64,000 bases of DNA from Modestobacter sp. VKM Ac-2985 (GCF_026967925.1 NZ_JAPVBI010000002.1:735628-799627), one strand, 5' to 3'; counted from the stretch's first letter, positions 26,061 to 34,290 are shown. Numbers and translations are program-made. The notes: generated by a model not told the origin, from the sequence alone.

Positions 26061-27049
26061 TGCGGGAGCAGCTGACCACCTGGGCGGACGAGCCGGTCCT
26101 CGTCGAGGTCTGGCGTGCCGGCTTCGGCGTCGACGTGCTCGAGTCCGTGCACCGCGGGGCGCTGGTCGTGCTGGGCGCCGACGGTGCGCCGCTGCTGGAG
26201 GTCGGGGACGTCACCCGGCCGGTGCTGCCGCGCTCGTCGAACAAGCCGGTCCAGGCCACCACCTACCTGCAGGCGGGCTGGCAGCCGCGGGACGACCGGG
26301 AGCTGGCGATCGCGGCCGCCTCGCACAGCGGTGAGGACGAGCACCGGACGCTGGCCGGCGAGCTGCTCGCCGCCGACGGGCTGGGCCCCGACGACCTGGG
26401 GTGCCCGCCGGCGCTCCCGCAGCACGAGCGCACCCGCGCCGACTGGCTGGTGGCCGGCCGGTCGCCGGAGCGGCTGGCGATGAACTGCTCGGGCAAGCAC
26501 TCGGCGATGCTGGCCGCCTGCGTGGCGGCCGGCTGGCCGACGGCCGGGTACCTGGACCCGGGGCACCCGCTGCAGCAGGCGATCGAGGCGCGGCTGGGTG
26601 AGGCCGCGGGTGAGCCGGTCGCGGCGGTCGTCATCGACGGGTGCGGCGCACCGCAGCACGCCATCTCCCTGACCGGCCTGGCCCGCGGCGTGCTCTCGCT
26701 GGTGCAGGACGAGCCGGGGACGCCGGGTCGCCGGGTCGCCGACGCGATGCGCGCACACCCCTGGCTGGTGGCCGGCACCGGTCGGGAGGACACCGAGCTG
26801 ATGCAGGCCGTGGACGGCCTGCTGGTCAAGGGCGGAGCCGACGGGGTGCACGTGGCGGCGCTGCCGGGCGCCGGGGCGGTGGCGCTGAAGCTGGACGACG
26901 GTGGCGACCGTGGCCGGGCGCCGGCGCTGGCCGCCGGGCTGCAGCGGCTGGGGGTGCCGGCGCAGACGCTGGCCCGGTGGCTGGTCACGCCGGTGAGCGG
27001 TGGCGAGGGCGTGGTGGGCGAGGTGCGGGCGGCCGCCGTCCTCGGCTGA
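26060..27049 (+). CDS. asparaginase (PF06089 type)
   Basis: 329 residues of the rhizobial/thermolabile L-asparaginase II family, distinct from AnsA/AnsB. Blocks visible: PVLPRSSNKPVQA, AIAAASHSGEDEH, LAMNCSGKHSAMLAAC and VIDGCGAPQHAI. Predicted to hydrolyse asparagine to aspartate and ammonia in the cytoplasm. ATG at 26060 shares a base with the rsiG stop; a TTG three bases earlier is possible. Last gene of the fur-ygfZ-BKACE-rsiG overlapping run. Confidence 0.88.
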   Translation: MREQLTTWADEPVLVEVWRAGFGVDVLESVHRGALVVLGADGAPLLEVGDVTRPVLPRSSNKPVQATTYLQAGWQPRDDRELAIAAASHSGEDEHRTLAGELLAADGLGPDDLGCPPALPQHERTRADWLVAGRSPERLAMNCSGKHSAMLAACVAAGWPTAGYLDPGHPLQQAIEARLGEAAGEPVAAVVIDGCGAPQHAISLTGLARGVLSLVQDEPGTPGRRVADAMRAHPWLVAGTGREDTELMQAVDGLLVKGGADGVHVAALPGAGAVALKLDDGGDRGRAPALAAGLQRLGVPAQTLARWLVTPVSGGEGVVGEVRAAAVLG

Positions 27050-27056
27050 GACGCCC

Positions 27057-27099
27057 TGCTAGCAGTCCGCTTGCAAGAGCTAGCACGCTGGGCTAGCGT
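27057..27099 (+). promoter_or_regulatory. promoter and GCTAGC operator cluster before the XRE gene
   Basis: TTGCAA (27071-27076) and TAGCGT (27094-27099) are 17 bp apart, an ideal -35/-10 pair, and the -10 ends 6 nt before the GTG start. GCTAGC occurs three times (27058, 27079, 27092) and the palindrome CTTGCAAG covers the -35, so an autoregulator could bind across the core promoter. Confidence 0.65.
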
Positions 27100-27105
27100 G
27101 GGGTT

Positions 27106-27606
27106 GTGCAGCGACCCACGGAGTTCGTCCGGGACCAGGTGACCGCCGTCCGCGAGAGCGTCGCGACGGCGGCCGCCGAGGCCTCGACCGTGAACACGAA
27201 CGTCAGCTCCTCGGTCGGTGAGTTCATCCGCAACCAGCGCAACGCCGCCCAGGTGTCGCTGCGCGAGCTCGCCCGCCTGGCCGGCGTCAGCAACCCCTAC
27301 CTGTCCCAGGTCGAGCGAGGGCTGCGCAAGCCCTCCGCCGAGATCCTGGCGCAGATCGCCCGCGGCCTGAAGATCTCCGCGGAGACGCTCTACGAGCAGG
27401 CCGGGATCCTCGACCGGCGGTCGGGGACGGCGAGCACCGTCGCCGCCCTGCGGGCCGACGAGGCGCTCTCCGAGCGGCACAAGGCGGTGCTCCTGGAGCT
27501 GTACGAGACCTACACCCGGGAGCACGCCGCGCAGCTGGCCCGGGAGCAGGCCGCCGAGCCCACCCCCACCGCACCCACCCACACTCCCCAGGAGGAGACG
27601 GCATGA
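27106..27606 (+). CDS. XRE-family transcriptional regulator
   Basis: 166 residues. HTH at about 43-95: NAAQVSLRELARLAGVSNPYLSQVERGLRKPS, followed by ILAQIARGLKISAETLYEQAG. Flanked by a ~40-residue charged N-terminal arm and a disordered Pro/Glu tail. The neighbouring order XRE-HbhA-DUF2516 equals Rv0474-Rv0475-Rv0476 in mycobacteria, where the regulator sits just upstream of hbhA. Leaderless GTG. It overlaps the next gene by four bases (ATGA). Confidence 0.92.
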   Translation: MQRPTEFVRDQVTAVRESVATAAAEASTVNTNVSSSVGEFIRNQRNAAQVSLRELARLAGVSNPYLSQVERGLRKPSAEILAQIARGLKISAETLYEQAGILDRRSGTASTVAALRADEALSERHKAVLLELYETYTREHAAQLAREQAAEPTPTAPTHTPQEETA

Positions 27607-28403
27607 GCCGCACCGATGACCTGAAGCACCAGACCCTCAAGCAGCAGGGCGAGACCCTCGTCCGCACCGGCCTGCTGGCCGCGCTCGGCGCCGGCGACGT
27701 CGCCGTCGACCGCGCCCGCACCGTCGTCGGCACGTTCCGCACCCGCGCCGAGGCGCTGCCCGGCGAGGCCCAGGTGCAGGCCGACCTGGCCGGCAAGGAG
27801 GCGCGCACCCGCGTCGACGCCGCCCGCGCCCGCGCCGCACAGGCGGCGGCCGAGGCCCGGGTCCGGGCCGAGCAGGCCCGTGGGGCCGCCACCGCCGTGC
27901 GCCCGGAGACGGTGCTCGGCACCGTGACCGGGCTCGTGGACAGCGCCCGCGCCCAGGCGATCGAGGCGATCGAGGGGCTGGCCGGTCGCGGCGAGAAGGT
28001 CGTCGGCGACCTGCGCACCCAGCCGGCGTTCCGCCGGGTCGCCGCGCGCACCGAGCGGGCCGTCGACGCCGTCGAGGACACCGTCGAGGACGTGCTGGAG
28101 GAGACCGGCGAGACCGTCGGCAAGGCCTCCGACGAGGTGACCTCGGTCGCGCAGAAGGCGAAGGCCCGGACCGGCAAGGCCGTGGACGCCGCCCAGCAGG
28201 AGACCCACGAGGTCGCCGAGCAGGCCAAGCGCACCGCCCGGGAGGGCACGGCGCCGGCGAAGAAGGCCCCGGCCAAGAAGGCGACCGCCAAGCGCACCCC
28301 CAAGGCCACCCCGGCGACCGTCACCCCCGTGGAGTCGGCCGCCGACCCGCTGCCCGACCCGCTGGCAGTCCCGGCGAAGAGCACGGACGAGCCCACCAGC
28401 TGA
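27603..28403 (+). CDS. HbhA-like heparin-binding/coiled-coil protein
   Basis: 266 residues, almost wholly helical, Ala/Glu/Arg-rich, with a Lys/Pro/Ala-rich basic tail (KKAPAKKATAKRTPKA) like the heparin-binding repeats of mycobacterial HbhA. The N-terminal half has a long Ala/Arg heptad stretch (ARARAAQAAAEARVRAEQAR). No signal peptide; mycobacterial HbhA is surface-associated and influences adhesion and lipid domains. Whether it acts outside the cell here is not known; in a soil actinobacterium an envelope or nucleoid-binding role is equally plausible. Confidence 0.8.
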   Translation: MSRTDDLKHQTLKQQGETLVRTGLLAALGAGDVAVDRARTVVGTFRTRAEALPGEAQVQADLAGKEARTRVDAARARAAQAAAEARVRAEQARGAATAVRPETVLGTVTGLVDSARAQAIEAIEGLAGRGEKVVGDLRTQPAFRRVAARTERAVDAVEDTVEDVLEETGETVGKASDEVTSVAQKAKARTGKAVDAAQQETHEVAEQAKRTAREGTAPAKKAPAKKATAKRTPKATPATVTPVESAADPLPDPLAVPAKSTDEPTS

Positions 28404-28437
28404 CGACCACCCCCGGCCCCCGACACGGGGCCCGACT

Positions 28438-28473
28438 GCGCCCCGGCGCCCGCGACTGCGGGTGCCGGGGCGC
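28438..28473 (+). terminator. terminator hairpin after the HbhA-like gene
   Basis: 16-bp arms with one G/A mismatch (left arm GCGCCCCGGCGCCCGC) and a GACT loop, 35 bp past the stop. Confidence 0.7.
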
Positions 28474-28547
28474 CGTCGTCCCACCCCGAGGGGGCAGGGC
28501 GGCCGGTCTCGTGCGGGGCGAGGCGCCGCCGCGGGGCCCTGCGCGCC

Positions 28548-28553
28548 TATCCT
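28548..28553 (+). promoter_or_regulatory. -10 hexamer (TATCCT) of a leaderless promoter
   Basis: TATCCT ends 6 nt before the ATG at 28560. Confidence 0.6.
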
Positions 28554-28559
28554 GCTGGC

Positions 28560-28847
28560 ATGGCTGGCATCGACGGGCTCATCAACCTCGTCGTCGTGTA
28601 CGCGACCCTCGCCCTCGCGGTGTGGGCGTTCGTCGACGCGATCATCCGACCGGCGGCCGCGTTCGTCGCCGCGGGGAAGCTGACCAAGCCGGGCTGGATG
28701 GCGATCACCGGCATCGCGACCTTGCTGCTCCTCTGGCAGGGGCCGCTGAGCTTCTTCGGCCTGCCGGCCGTGATCGCCGCGGTCGTCTACCTGGTGGACG
28801 TCCGCCCTGCGGTGCGCGAGCTGCCCCGGGGCAACTCGAACTGGTGA
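28560..28847 (+). CDS. DUF2516 membrane protein
   Basis: 95 residues with three hydrophobic helices (LINLVVVYATLALAVWAFVD, AITGIATLLLLW, VIAAVVYLVDV). Family found next to hbhA and its XRE regulator across actinobacteria; the mycobacterial homologue is Rv0476. Function unknown. It has its own leaderless promoter after the hbhA terminator, so it is probably expressed independently. Confidence 0.87.
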   Translation: MAGIDGLINLVVVYATLALAVWAFVDAIIRPAAAFVAAGKLTKPGWMAITGIATLLLLWQGPLSFFGLPAVIAAVVYLVDVRPAVRELPRGNSNW

Positions 28848-28874
28848 GCTCGCCGCCCCCGGGGCGGGTGGCGG

Positions 28875-29078
28875 TCAGCGCTGGTCGTCGCGGGGCATGA
28901 CGACCCACAGCACGAGGTAGGCGACGAACTGCGGGCCCGGGAGCACGCAGGAGACGACGAACGCCAGTCGCAGGCCGGTGCGGGAGAGTCCGTAGCGGCG
29001 GGCCAGCCCGGCGCACACGCCGGCGATGACCTTGTGCCGGCTGTCGCGGGTGAGCCGTCGGGATGCGGGAGCTGTCAT
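28875..29078 (-). CDS. PspC-domain membrane protein
   Basis: 67 residues: basic head (ASRRLTRDSRHKVIAGVCAGLARRYG) then one hydrophobic helix (VVSCVLPGPQFVAYLVLWVVMP), the complete PspC fold. Stand-alone PspC proteins are inner-membrane stress or anti-phage-shock modulators; no PspA is visible nearby, so it may be an orphan. Confidence 0.88.
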   Translation of the reverse strand: MTAPASRRLTRDSRHKVIAGVCAGLARRYGLSRTGLRLAFVVSCVLPGPQFVAYLVLWVVMPRDDQR

Positions 29079-29123
29079 GGCCCGACCCTAGGCCGACGGT
29101 CCGGCCGGTGCACTCCGCGCTGA

Positions 29124-29984
29124 TCAGCCGAAGATGCCGTCCGGCGGCGGGGGCGAGGGCTCGGCGACGGCGTCGGTCACCGGCACGGCCTGCCCGACGA
29201 AGCGGTCCAGCTCCCCGTCGCTCACCACCCGGGAGGGCATCGGGTCACCGGCGCACCGGCGGGTGAGCCCGGCGATCGGCAGCTCGGCCGCCGACGCGAC
29301 CGCCACGGTGTTGCCGAACCGGCGCCCGCGCAGCGTGCCGGGTTCGGCGAGCAGGGCGACGTGGCCGAAGACGGCCCGCAGGGTCGCCGCCTCGGCGCGG
29401 GCGAAGCGCAGCGGCGGGCCGTCGGAGACGTTCCAGGCCGTCGTGCCGCCCGGGCGCAGCACCCGGGCCACGTCGGTGGCGAACTCCACCGTGGTCAGGT
29501 GGGCCGGGGTCCGGGCGCCGGCGAAGACGTCGACCAGGACGACGTCGGCGCTGGCGTCGGGCAGCGCGGCCAGCCCGGCCCGGGCGTCGATCCCCCGGAC
29601 CCGGACCCGGGCGTTGCGAGGCAGCGGCAGCTCGCGGCGCACCAGCTCGGTGAGCGCCTCGTCGAGCTCCATCACCCGCTGCGCGGACCCCGGCCGGGTC
29701 ACCGCCACGTAGCGGGGCAGCGTCAGCGCGCCCCCGCCCAGGTGCACCACGTCCAGCGGCCGGCCGGGCTCGGCGACCAGGTCGAGCACGTGGCCCATCC
29801 GCCGCACGTACTCGAACTCCAGGTACGCCGGGTCGGTCAGGTCCACGTGCGACTGCGGCGTGCCGTTGACCAGCAGCTGCCAGGCGCCGTCCCGGTCGGC
29901 GTCCGCGAGCAGCTCGGCCGTCCCCCCGCCCACCTCCGTGGCGCCCGGCAGGGCGGTGAGGTGCCCGCGGTCGCGCCGGCCCAC
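29124..29984 (-). CDS. spermidine-synthase-like methyltransferase-fold protein
   Basis: 286 residues, class I SAM/dcSAM fold. Motif I VVHLGGGALTLPRYVA, acidic VMELDEALTELV, and DVVLVDVFAGARTP match polyamine aminopropyltransferase-like proteins of actinobacteria, which often lack true spermidine synthase activity. The N-terminal beta region (LVNGTPQSHVDLTDPAYLEFEYVRRM) is typical. The GTG at 29984 lies 2 bp after the stop of the upstream gene, indicating coupling; open frame further upstream is antisense-like. Confidence 0.82.
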   Translation of the reverse strand: MGRRDRGHLTALPGATEVGGGTAELLADADRDGAWQLLVNGTPQSHVDLTDPAYLEFEYVRRMGHVLDLVAEPGRPLDVVHLGGGALTLPRYVAVTRPGSAQRVMELDEALTELVRRELPLPRNARVRVRGIDARAGLAALPDASADVVLVDVFAGARTPAHLTTVEFATDVARVLRPGGTTAWNVSDGPPLRFARAEAATLRAVFGHVALLAEPGTLRGRRFGNTVAVASAAELPIAGLTRRCAGDPMPSRVVSDGELDRFVGQAVPVTDAVAEPSPPPPDGIFG

Positions 29985-29986
29985 GG

Positions 29987-30766
29987 TCAGCGCCCCCGCA
30001 GCAGGGCCTCGGCGGCCCGGTCGCCGTGCACCGTCACCTCGGCCGGACGGCCCCACAGCCGCAGCAGCAGCTGGGCCGCCGTCCCGGACAGCTGGGCGTC
30101 GGCGTCCGCGGTGGCGCCGTCGGTGCACCGGACGGCGCCGTCGGCCACCTCGACGGTCCAGCCGCGGTCCAGGTCGGTCGCGGTGACGCCGACCGACGCC
30201 CGGGCGGTGACCAGCGGGGCGGTGTGCTGCCAGCGCGGCAGCACGACGGCCAGCAGCTCGTCGACCCCGTCCCCGGCCAGCACCGGGTCGACCGGGGCGT
30301 GGTCCAGGGACGCGGCTGCCTCCAGGTCCTGCCGGTGGACGGTGTGCTCGTGCGCCTGCCGCCGGGCCCAGTCGCGGGCGGTGTGGCTGGCGGCCGGGCT
30401 CATGTGCCAGGCGGGTGCGTCGGGGTCGGTGCTGCGCAGCGTGGCCACCAGCTCGGTGAGGCCCACGGCGTACCAGCCGTGCAGGTCGTCGTGCGGCGGG
30501 GCGATGCCGCTGGAGGAGGCCGGTGGGCGGGTGTGGCCGGCCCGCAGGATCCCGGTGACCCAGCGGTGCACGGCACCGAGGTGGGCGATCAGGTCGCGGG
30601 CGGTCCAGCCGGCCACCCAGGGCACCTCGGTCTGCAGGCCGCCGGCGACCGGGGTGCGCCCGGCGTCCAGTTCCTGGGCGAGCACGCCGATCCGCTCGCC
30701 GTCCTGCACGACGGCGGCGATGCACCGGTCGTGCAGCTCGTCGGGGGAGAGCAGCGGTTCAGGCAC
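29987..30766 (-). CDS. maleylpyruvate isomerase/DinB-like domain protein
   Basis: 259 residues. N-terminal MDMPI/DinB-type bundle with LQTEVPWVAGWTARDLIAHL and the metal-type histidines around ARDWARRQAHEHTVHRQDLE; C-terminal SCP2-like domain (VEVADGAVRCTDGATADADAQLSGTA). Actinobacterial members are linked to mycothiol-dependent isomerisation and other thiol-dependent reactions. The GTG at 30766 is chosen for the family-like N-terminus; no strong ribosome-binding site. Confidence 0.8.
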   Translation of the reverse strand: MPEPLLSPDELHDRCIAAVVQDGERIGVLAQELDAGRTPVAGGLQTEVPWVAGWTARDLIAHLGAVHRWVTGILRAGHTRPPASSSGIAPPHDDLHGWYAVGLTELVATLRSTDPDAPAWHMSPAASHTARDWARRQAHEHTVHRQDLEAAASLDHAPVDPVLAGDGVDELLAVVLPRWQHTAPLVTARASVGVTATDLDRGWTVEVADGAVRCTDGATADADAQLSGTAAQLLLRLWGRPAEVTVHGDRAAEALLRGR

Positions 30767-30795
30767 GCCGCCATGGTGCCGCACGCGCGGCCGGG

Positions 30796-31641
30796 TCAGG
30801 TCGGGGCGACCGCGGACCAGCGGACGCTGACCTCCCCGTGCCGCCACCGCCGGGGCGGCCCCACGAGCGGCCAGCCGTCGTCGGCCAGCGTCTCGACCGC
30901 GGCGGCCCAGCGCTGCCGGGGGCCGAACGTCGACAGCCCGGCCGCCGAGGCCCAGGCGCGGTCGAAGGCGGTGAGGAAGGCGTGCACCGGCTCGCCGGGC
31001 ACGTTGTGGTGGATCAGCGCCTTGGGCAGCCGCTCGGCCAGGTCGGAGGGGCGTTCCAGGTCCGACACCCGGGCGGCGAGGGTCAGGGTGAGGGGGCCGT
31101 CCTCGTCCAGGGCCACCCAGGTCGACCGTCGTCCCCACTCGTCGCAGGTGCCCTCGACCAGCAGGCCGCCGGGTGCCAGCGCGGCGCGCATGGTGTCCCA
31201 GGCCCGGCCGGCGGACTCCTCGTCGTACTGGCGCAGCACGTTGAACGCCCGCACCACCACTGGGCGCAGCCCGGCCAGCTCGAAGCCGCCCACCCGGAAG
31301 TCCACCCGCGGCGGGTCGCGGTCGGCGGCCACGGCGGCCACCCGCTCGGGGTCGATCTCCAGCCCGACCACCTCCAGCCGGTCGACCTCCGGGGCGAGCC
31401 GGTCCACCAGCTCCAGGGTGGTCACCGCCGACGCCCCGTAGCCCAGGTCGACCACCAGCGGCCGGGCGGCGTCCCGCAGCCGGGCGACCTGGGTGGCGAC
31501 CAGCCAGCGGTCGACCCGGCGCAGCCGGTTGGCGTTCGTGGTGCCGCGGGTCGGCAGGCCGAGGGCGCGGGCGCGGCCGGCGGCCAGCCGGGGGGCCTTG
31601 CGGACGGGCGGCAGCGACGCACGCTGGGTGTGGTCGCTCAC
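30796..31641 (-). CDS. class I SAM-dependent methyltransferase
   Basis: 281 residues. SAM-binding motif VVDLGYGAS at about residues 62-70 and acidic strand end VVGLEIDPERV; RAFNVLRQYDEESA and GGLLVEGTCDEWGRR are conserved blocks of this actinobacterial group. Substrate unknown. Divergent from murB with about 40 bp between starts, as in the mycobacterial murB region. It is 29 bp upstream of the MDMPI-like gene, so the three minus-strand genes may form one operon. Confidence 0.85.
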   Translation of the reverse strand: MSDHTQRASLPPVRKAPRLAAGRARALGLPTRGTTNANRLRRVDRWLVATQVARLRDAARPLVVDLGYGASAVTTLELVDRLAPEVDRLEVVGLEIDPERVAAVAADRDPPRVDFRVGGFELAGLRPVVVRAFNVLRQYDEESAGRAWDTMRAALAPGGLLVEGTCDEWGRRSTWVALDEDGPLTLTLAARVSDLERPSDLAERLPKALIHHNVPGEPVHAFLTAFDRAWASAAGLSTFGPRQRWAAAVETLADDGWPLVGPPRRWRHGEVSVRWSAVAPT

Positions 31642-31669
31642 GGTGCACGAGGTTAGCCGTGGCGCCGAT

Positions 31670-31675
31670 TACGGT
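31670..31675 (+). promoter_or_regulatory. -10 hexamer (TACGGT) of a leaderless promoter
   Basis: TACGGT ends 6 nt before the murB GTG at 31682. Confidence 0.6.
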
Positions 31676-31681
31676 GGTCCC

Positions 31682-32716
31682 GTGCAGGTACGCTACGACG
31701 CCCGGCTGGCGGACCTGACGACCCTCGGGGTCGGCGGTCCGATCGAGCGCCTGGTCGAGGTCACCGGCCGCGACGAGCTGGTCGCCGTCGTCCGCGACGC
31801 CGACGACGCCGGCCGCCCACTGCTGGTCCTCGGCGGCGGTTCGAACATCGTCGCCCCGGACACCGGCTGGCCCGGCGACGTGGTGCTGGTGCGCACCCGG
31901 GGCGTCGCGCGCCGGGACACCGCCGAGGGCGTCGAGCTCGAGGTCGAGGCCGGCGAGCCCTGGGACGACCTGGTCGCGCACACCGTGGGCCAGCAGCTGG
32001 CCGGGATGGAGGCGCTGTCCGGCATCCCCGGCTCGACCGGCGCCACCCCGGTGCAGAACGTCGGCGCCTACGGGCAGGAGGTCGCGGCACTGATCACCTC
32101 GGTGCGCGTGTACGACCGGGCGGCCGGCACCGAGCGGGTGTTCGGCCCCGCCGAGCTGGGCTTCGCCTACCGGGACAGCCGGCTCAAGCAGCAGCCCGGC
32201 GCGTACGTCGTCCTCGCGGTGACCTTCGCGCTGCGGGCCTCGGCGCAGTCGAGCCCGGTCAGCTACGCCGAGCTGGCCAGGGCGCTGGACGTCGGGCTGG
32301 GCGAGACCGCCCCGCTGGTCGCGGTGCGGGACGCCGTCCTGGCGCTGCGCCGCGGCAAGGGGATGGTCTGGGACCCGGCCGACCCCGACTCGCGCAGCGC
32401 CGGGTCGTTCTTCACCAACCCGGTCGTGCCGGTCGGCACCGCGGTGCCCGAGTGCCCGTCCTGGCCGGCCGGGATCGGTGCCGACGGCGCCGCGCAGGTG
32501 AAGCTGAGCGCCGCCTGGCTGGTGCAGCACTCCGGCTACGGCCGGGGCACCCGTGCCGGGAAGGTCGGGACGTCGTCGCGGCACAGCCTGGCGCTCACGA
32601 CCGAGCCCGGCGCCACCGCCGCGGAGCTGATGGCCTTCGCCGACCGGGTGGTGGCCGCGGTGCGGGAGCAGTTCGGCGTCACCCTGGTGCCCGAGCCGAC
32701 CGCGGTGCGCGCGTGA
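31682..32716 (+). CDS. murB: UDP-N-acetylenolpyruvoylglucosamine reductase MurB
   Basis: 344 residues. FAD-binding segments VLGGGSNIV and GIPGSTGATPVQNVGAYGQE, catalytic Ser in SRSAGSFFTNP, and the C-terminal catalytic Glu in PEPTAV. It reduces enolpyruvyl-UDP-GlcNAc to UDP-MurNAc with NADPH in peptidoglycan precursor synthesis. Leaderless GTG start at 31682; the open frame upstream is antisense to the methyltransferase. The stop overlaps the next start (GTGA). Confidence 0.95.
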   Translation: MQVRYDARLADLTTLGVGGPIERLVEVTGRDELVAVVRDADDAGRPLLVLGGGSNIVAPDTGWPGDVVLVRTRGVARRDTAEGVELEVEAGEPWDDLVAHTVGQQLAGMEALSGIPGSTGATPVQNVGAYGQEVAALITSVRVYDRAAGTERVFGPAELGFAYRDSRLKQQPGAYVVLAVTFALRASAQSSPVSYAELARALDVGLGETAPLVAVRDAVLALRRGKGMVWDPADPDSRSAGSFFTNPVVPVGTAVPECPSWPAGIGADGAAQVKLSAAWLVQHSGYGRGTRAGKVGTSSRHSLALTTEPGATAAELMAFADRVVAAVREQFGVTLVPEPTAVRA

Positions 32717-32988
32717 GGCCGGACGAGTCGCTGCAGCTGGGTGCCCTCTACGACGCGCTGCGCACACCCGCGCCGATGCCGGCCGACCCCGCCCAGCTGA
32801 CCGGCTGGATGGCTCGCGTGGAGGCCGACGCCGCGCTGACCGGGCTGATCTCCCGGGTGCTGAACTCCGGCACCGCCACCACGGCCGAGGTCACCGACGC
32901 GCAGGCGCTGTTCGAGGAGAACGGCACCGCCGCCGACCCTGCGCGGGTCGCCCGCGCTTACGACCTCCTGCACCGCAACGCGGACTAG
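32713..32988 (+). CDS. small conserved hypothetical protein coupled to murB
   Basis: 91 residues, mostly helical and acidic (LYDALRTPAPMPADP, DAALTGLISRVLNSG, AQALFEENGTAADPARVARAYDLLH). Its GTG overlaps the murB stop by four bases, so it should be translated with MurB. No signal or membrane segment and no family that I recognise. Its stop codon touches the start of the 79-bp duplicated SDR fragment. Confidence 0.65.
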   Translation: MRPDESLQLGALYDALRTPAPMPADPAQLTGWMARVEADAALTGLISRVLNSGTATTAEVTDAQALFEENGTAADPARVARAYDLLHRNAD

Positions 32989-33066
32989 CTGGGCGGCCTG
33001 GGCGCGGGGGCGGACGACGAGCAGGTCGACGTTCACGTGGTGCGGCCGGGTGACGGCCCAGGCGAT
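32988..33066. repeat. 79-bp direct repeat, copy 1 (SDR gene 3' fragment)
   Basis: Identical, except for one base, to 33531-33609 inside the SDR gene. Read on the minus strand it encodes the SDR tail around [20 protein letters not shown], but here it has no upstream domain, so it is a non-functional fragment between two small genes. Confidence 0.9.
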
Positions 33067-33081
33067 CTGACCGGTGGTCAG
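33067..33081. terminator. small hairpin CTGACC-GGT-GGTCAG
   Basis: Perfect 6-bp arms, 3-nt loop, directly at the junction of repeat copy 1 and overlapping the stop of the small membrane protein gene. Probably ends that gene. Confidence 0.45.
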
Positions 33082-33269
33082 GCCAGCAGCAGGGCGAGCG
33101 CGACCGCCAGGCCGGTGAGGACGGCGAGGGCGACCGCCAGCCACAGCAGCATGCGCAGCGCCCGCCGCCGGCCTCGAGGGTTGGTGACCCAGCCCCCGGT
33201 CAGGTCGCCCAGCTTCCCGATCGAGCCGGCCGGGGAGTACTGGTTCGTCTCGCGCCCGTCCCCGTGCAT
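33078..33269 (-). CDS. 63-residue single-pass membrane protein
   Basis: Hydrophilic N-terminal half (starts MHGDGRETNQYSPAG, then TGGWVTNPRGRRRALRM) and one C-terminal membrane helix of about 20 hydrophobic residues (LLWLAVALAVLTGLAVAL). The ATG at 33269 has a strong GGAGGAG site about 9 nt upstream. The positive residues before the helix predict an inside N-terminus. No family recognised; it lies between the two copies of the 79-bp repeat. Confidence 0.65.
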   Translation of the reverse strand: MHGDGRETNQYSPAGSIGKLGDLTGGWVTNPRGRRRALRMLLWLAVALAVLTGLAVALALLLA

Positions 33270-33384
33270 GCGGCGATGCTCCTCCGGACGGTGTCGGTCC
33301 GTCGACCCCCGGTGACCACCGCCTGCTCCGCTGGCCGGCGATCGCTCCCGGCTGCCCGCGCCCGGAGGTGGTCGGTGGACGCTT

Positions 33385-33415
33385 GTGCTCTGCTCACCGG
33401 GGGTGAGCAGAGCAC
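33385..33415. promoter_or_regulatory. perfect 14-bp inverted repeat, operator or terminator
   Basis: Arms GTGCTCTGCTCACC and its exact complement around GGG. It is 90 bp downstream of the SDR stop and 116 bp upstream of the small membrane protein start, both on the minus strand. It may end SDR transcription or act as an operator for the following gene. Confidence 0.6.
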
Positions 33416-33504
33416 TAGCCTCCGCCATTGCGGTCTCCCCGCCGGGGCCTGCCGCGCGCATCGATCCTCAGGAGGTCAGACCGGCCGAGTCGCCCCGGAG
33501 GCGA

Positions 33505-34290
33505 TCACGCTGGGTCGCGGGCGACCTTGTGCTGGGCGGCCTGGGCGCGGGGGCGGACGACGAGCAGGTCGACGTTCACGTGGTGCGGCCGGGTGACCGC
33601 CCAGGCGATGCAGTCGGCGACGTCCGCGGCGACCAGCGGCTCGCGCACCCCGCGGTAGACGGCGTCGGCCTTCTCCTGTGACCTGGTGCGGTTGAGCGAG
33701 AACTCCTCGGTCTTGACCATCCCCGGCGCGATCTCGACCACCCGGACCGGCTCGGCCACGAGCTCCAGCCGCAGCGTCTCGACCAGCGTGTGCACCCCGT
33801 GCTTGGCCGCGGTGTAGCTCGCCCCGCCCTCGTAGCTGACCAGCCCGGCCGTCGAGCCGACGAACACCAGGTCCCCGGCGCCCGAGGCCCGCAGCGCGGG
33901 CAGCAGCGCCTGGGTCACCCGCACGGTGCCGAGCACGTTGACGTCGTAGGTGCGCTGCCACGACTCCAGGTCGGCGTCGGCCACCGGGTTGGTGTCGAAC
34001 GCCCCGCCGGCGTTGTTGACCAGCACGTCGACCCGGTCCAGCCCGGCGGCCAGCGCCGCGACGGACGTGGGGTCGGTCACGTCGAGCTGCACCGGGCGGC
34101 CGCCGATCCGCTCCGCGAGCTCGGTCAGCCGGTCGATGCGGCGGGCGGCCAGCACGACGGAGAAGCCGTCGGCGGCCAGCCGTTCCGCGGTCGCGGCGCC
34201 GATGCCGCTGGAGGCTCCGGTGACGACCGCGACGCGGCCCGGCCCGGCGAAGGGCGTGCTGGTGGACGACGGGGTGACGGGGCTGGACAT
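33505..34290 (-). CDS. short-chain dehydrogenase/reductase (SDR)
   Basis: 261 residues, classical SDR. Cofactor loop [17 protein letters not shown]-x-N strand [13 protein letters not shown], and catalytic Y-x3-K in ASYTAAKHG. Substrate unknown; the [20 protein letters not shown] region after the active site is shared by many bacterial SDRs annotated as oxidoreductases. Start ATG at 34290. Divergent from mshA with 111 bp between. Its 3' end (33531-33609) is duplicated 543 bp downstream. Confidence 0.92.
   Translation of the reverse strand: MSSPVTPSSTSTPFAGPGRVAVVTGASSGIGAATAERLAADGFSVVLAARRIDRLTELAERIGGRPVQLDVTDPTSVAALAAGLDRVDVLVNNAGGAFDTNPVADADLESWQRTYDVNVLGTVRVTQALLPALRASGAGDLVFVGSTAGLVSYEGGASYTAAKHGVHTLVETLRLELVAEPVRVVEIAPGMVKTEEFSLNRTRSQEKADAVYRGVREPLVAADVADCIAWAVTRPHHVNVDLLVVRPRAQAAQHKVARDPA
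33531..33609. repeat. 79-bp direct repeat, copy 2 (inside the SDR gene)
   Basis: In-frame parent copy of the fragment at 32988-33066; 78 of 79 bases match. Confidence 0.9.
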
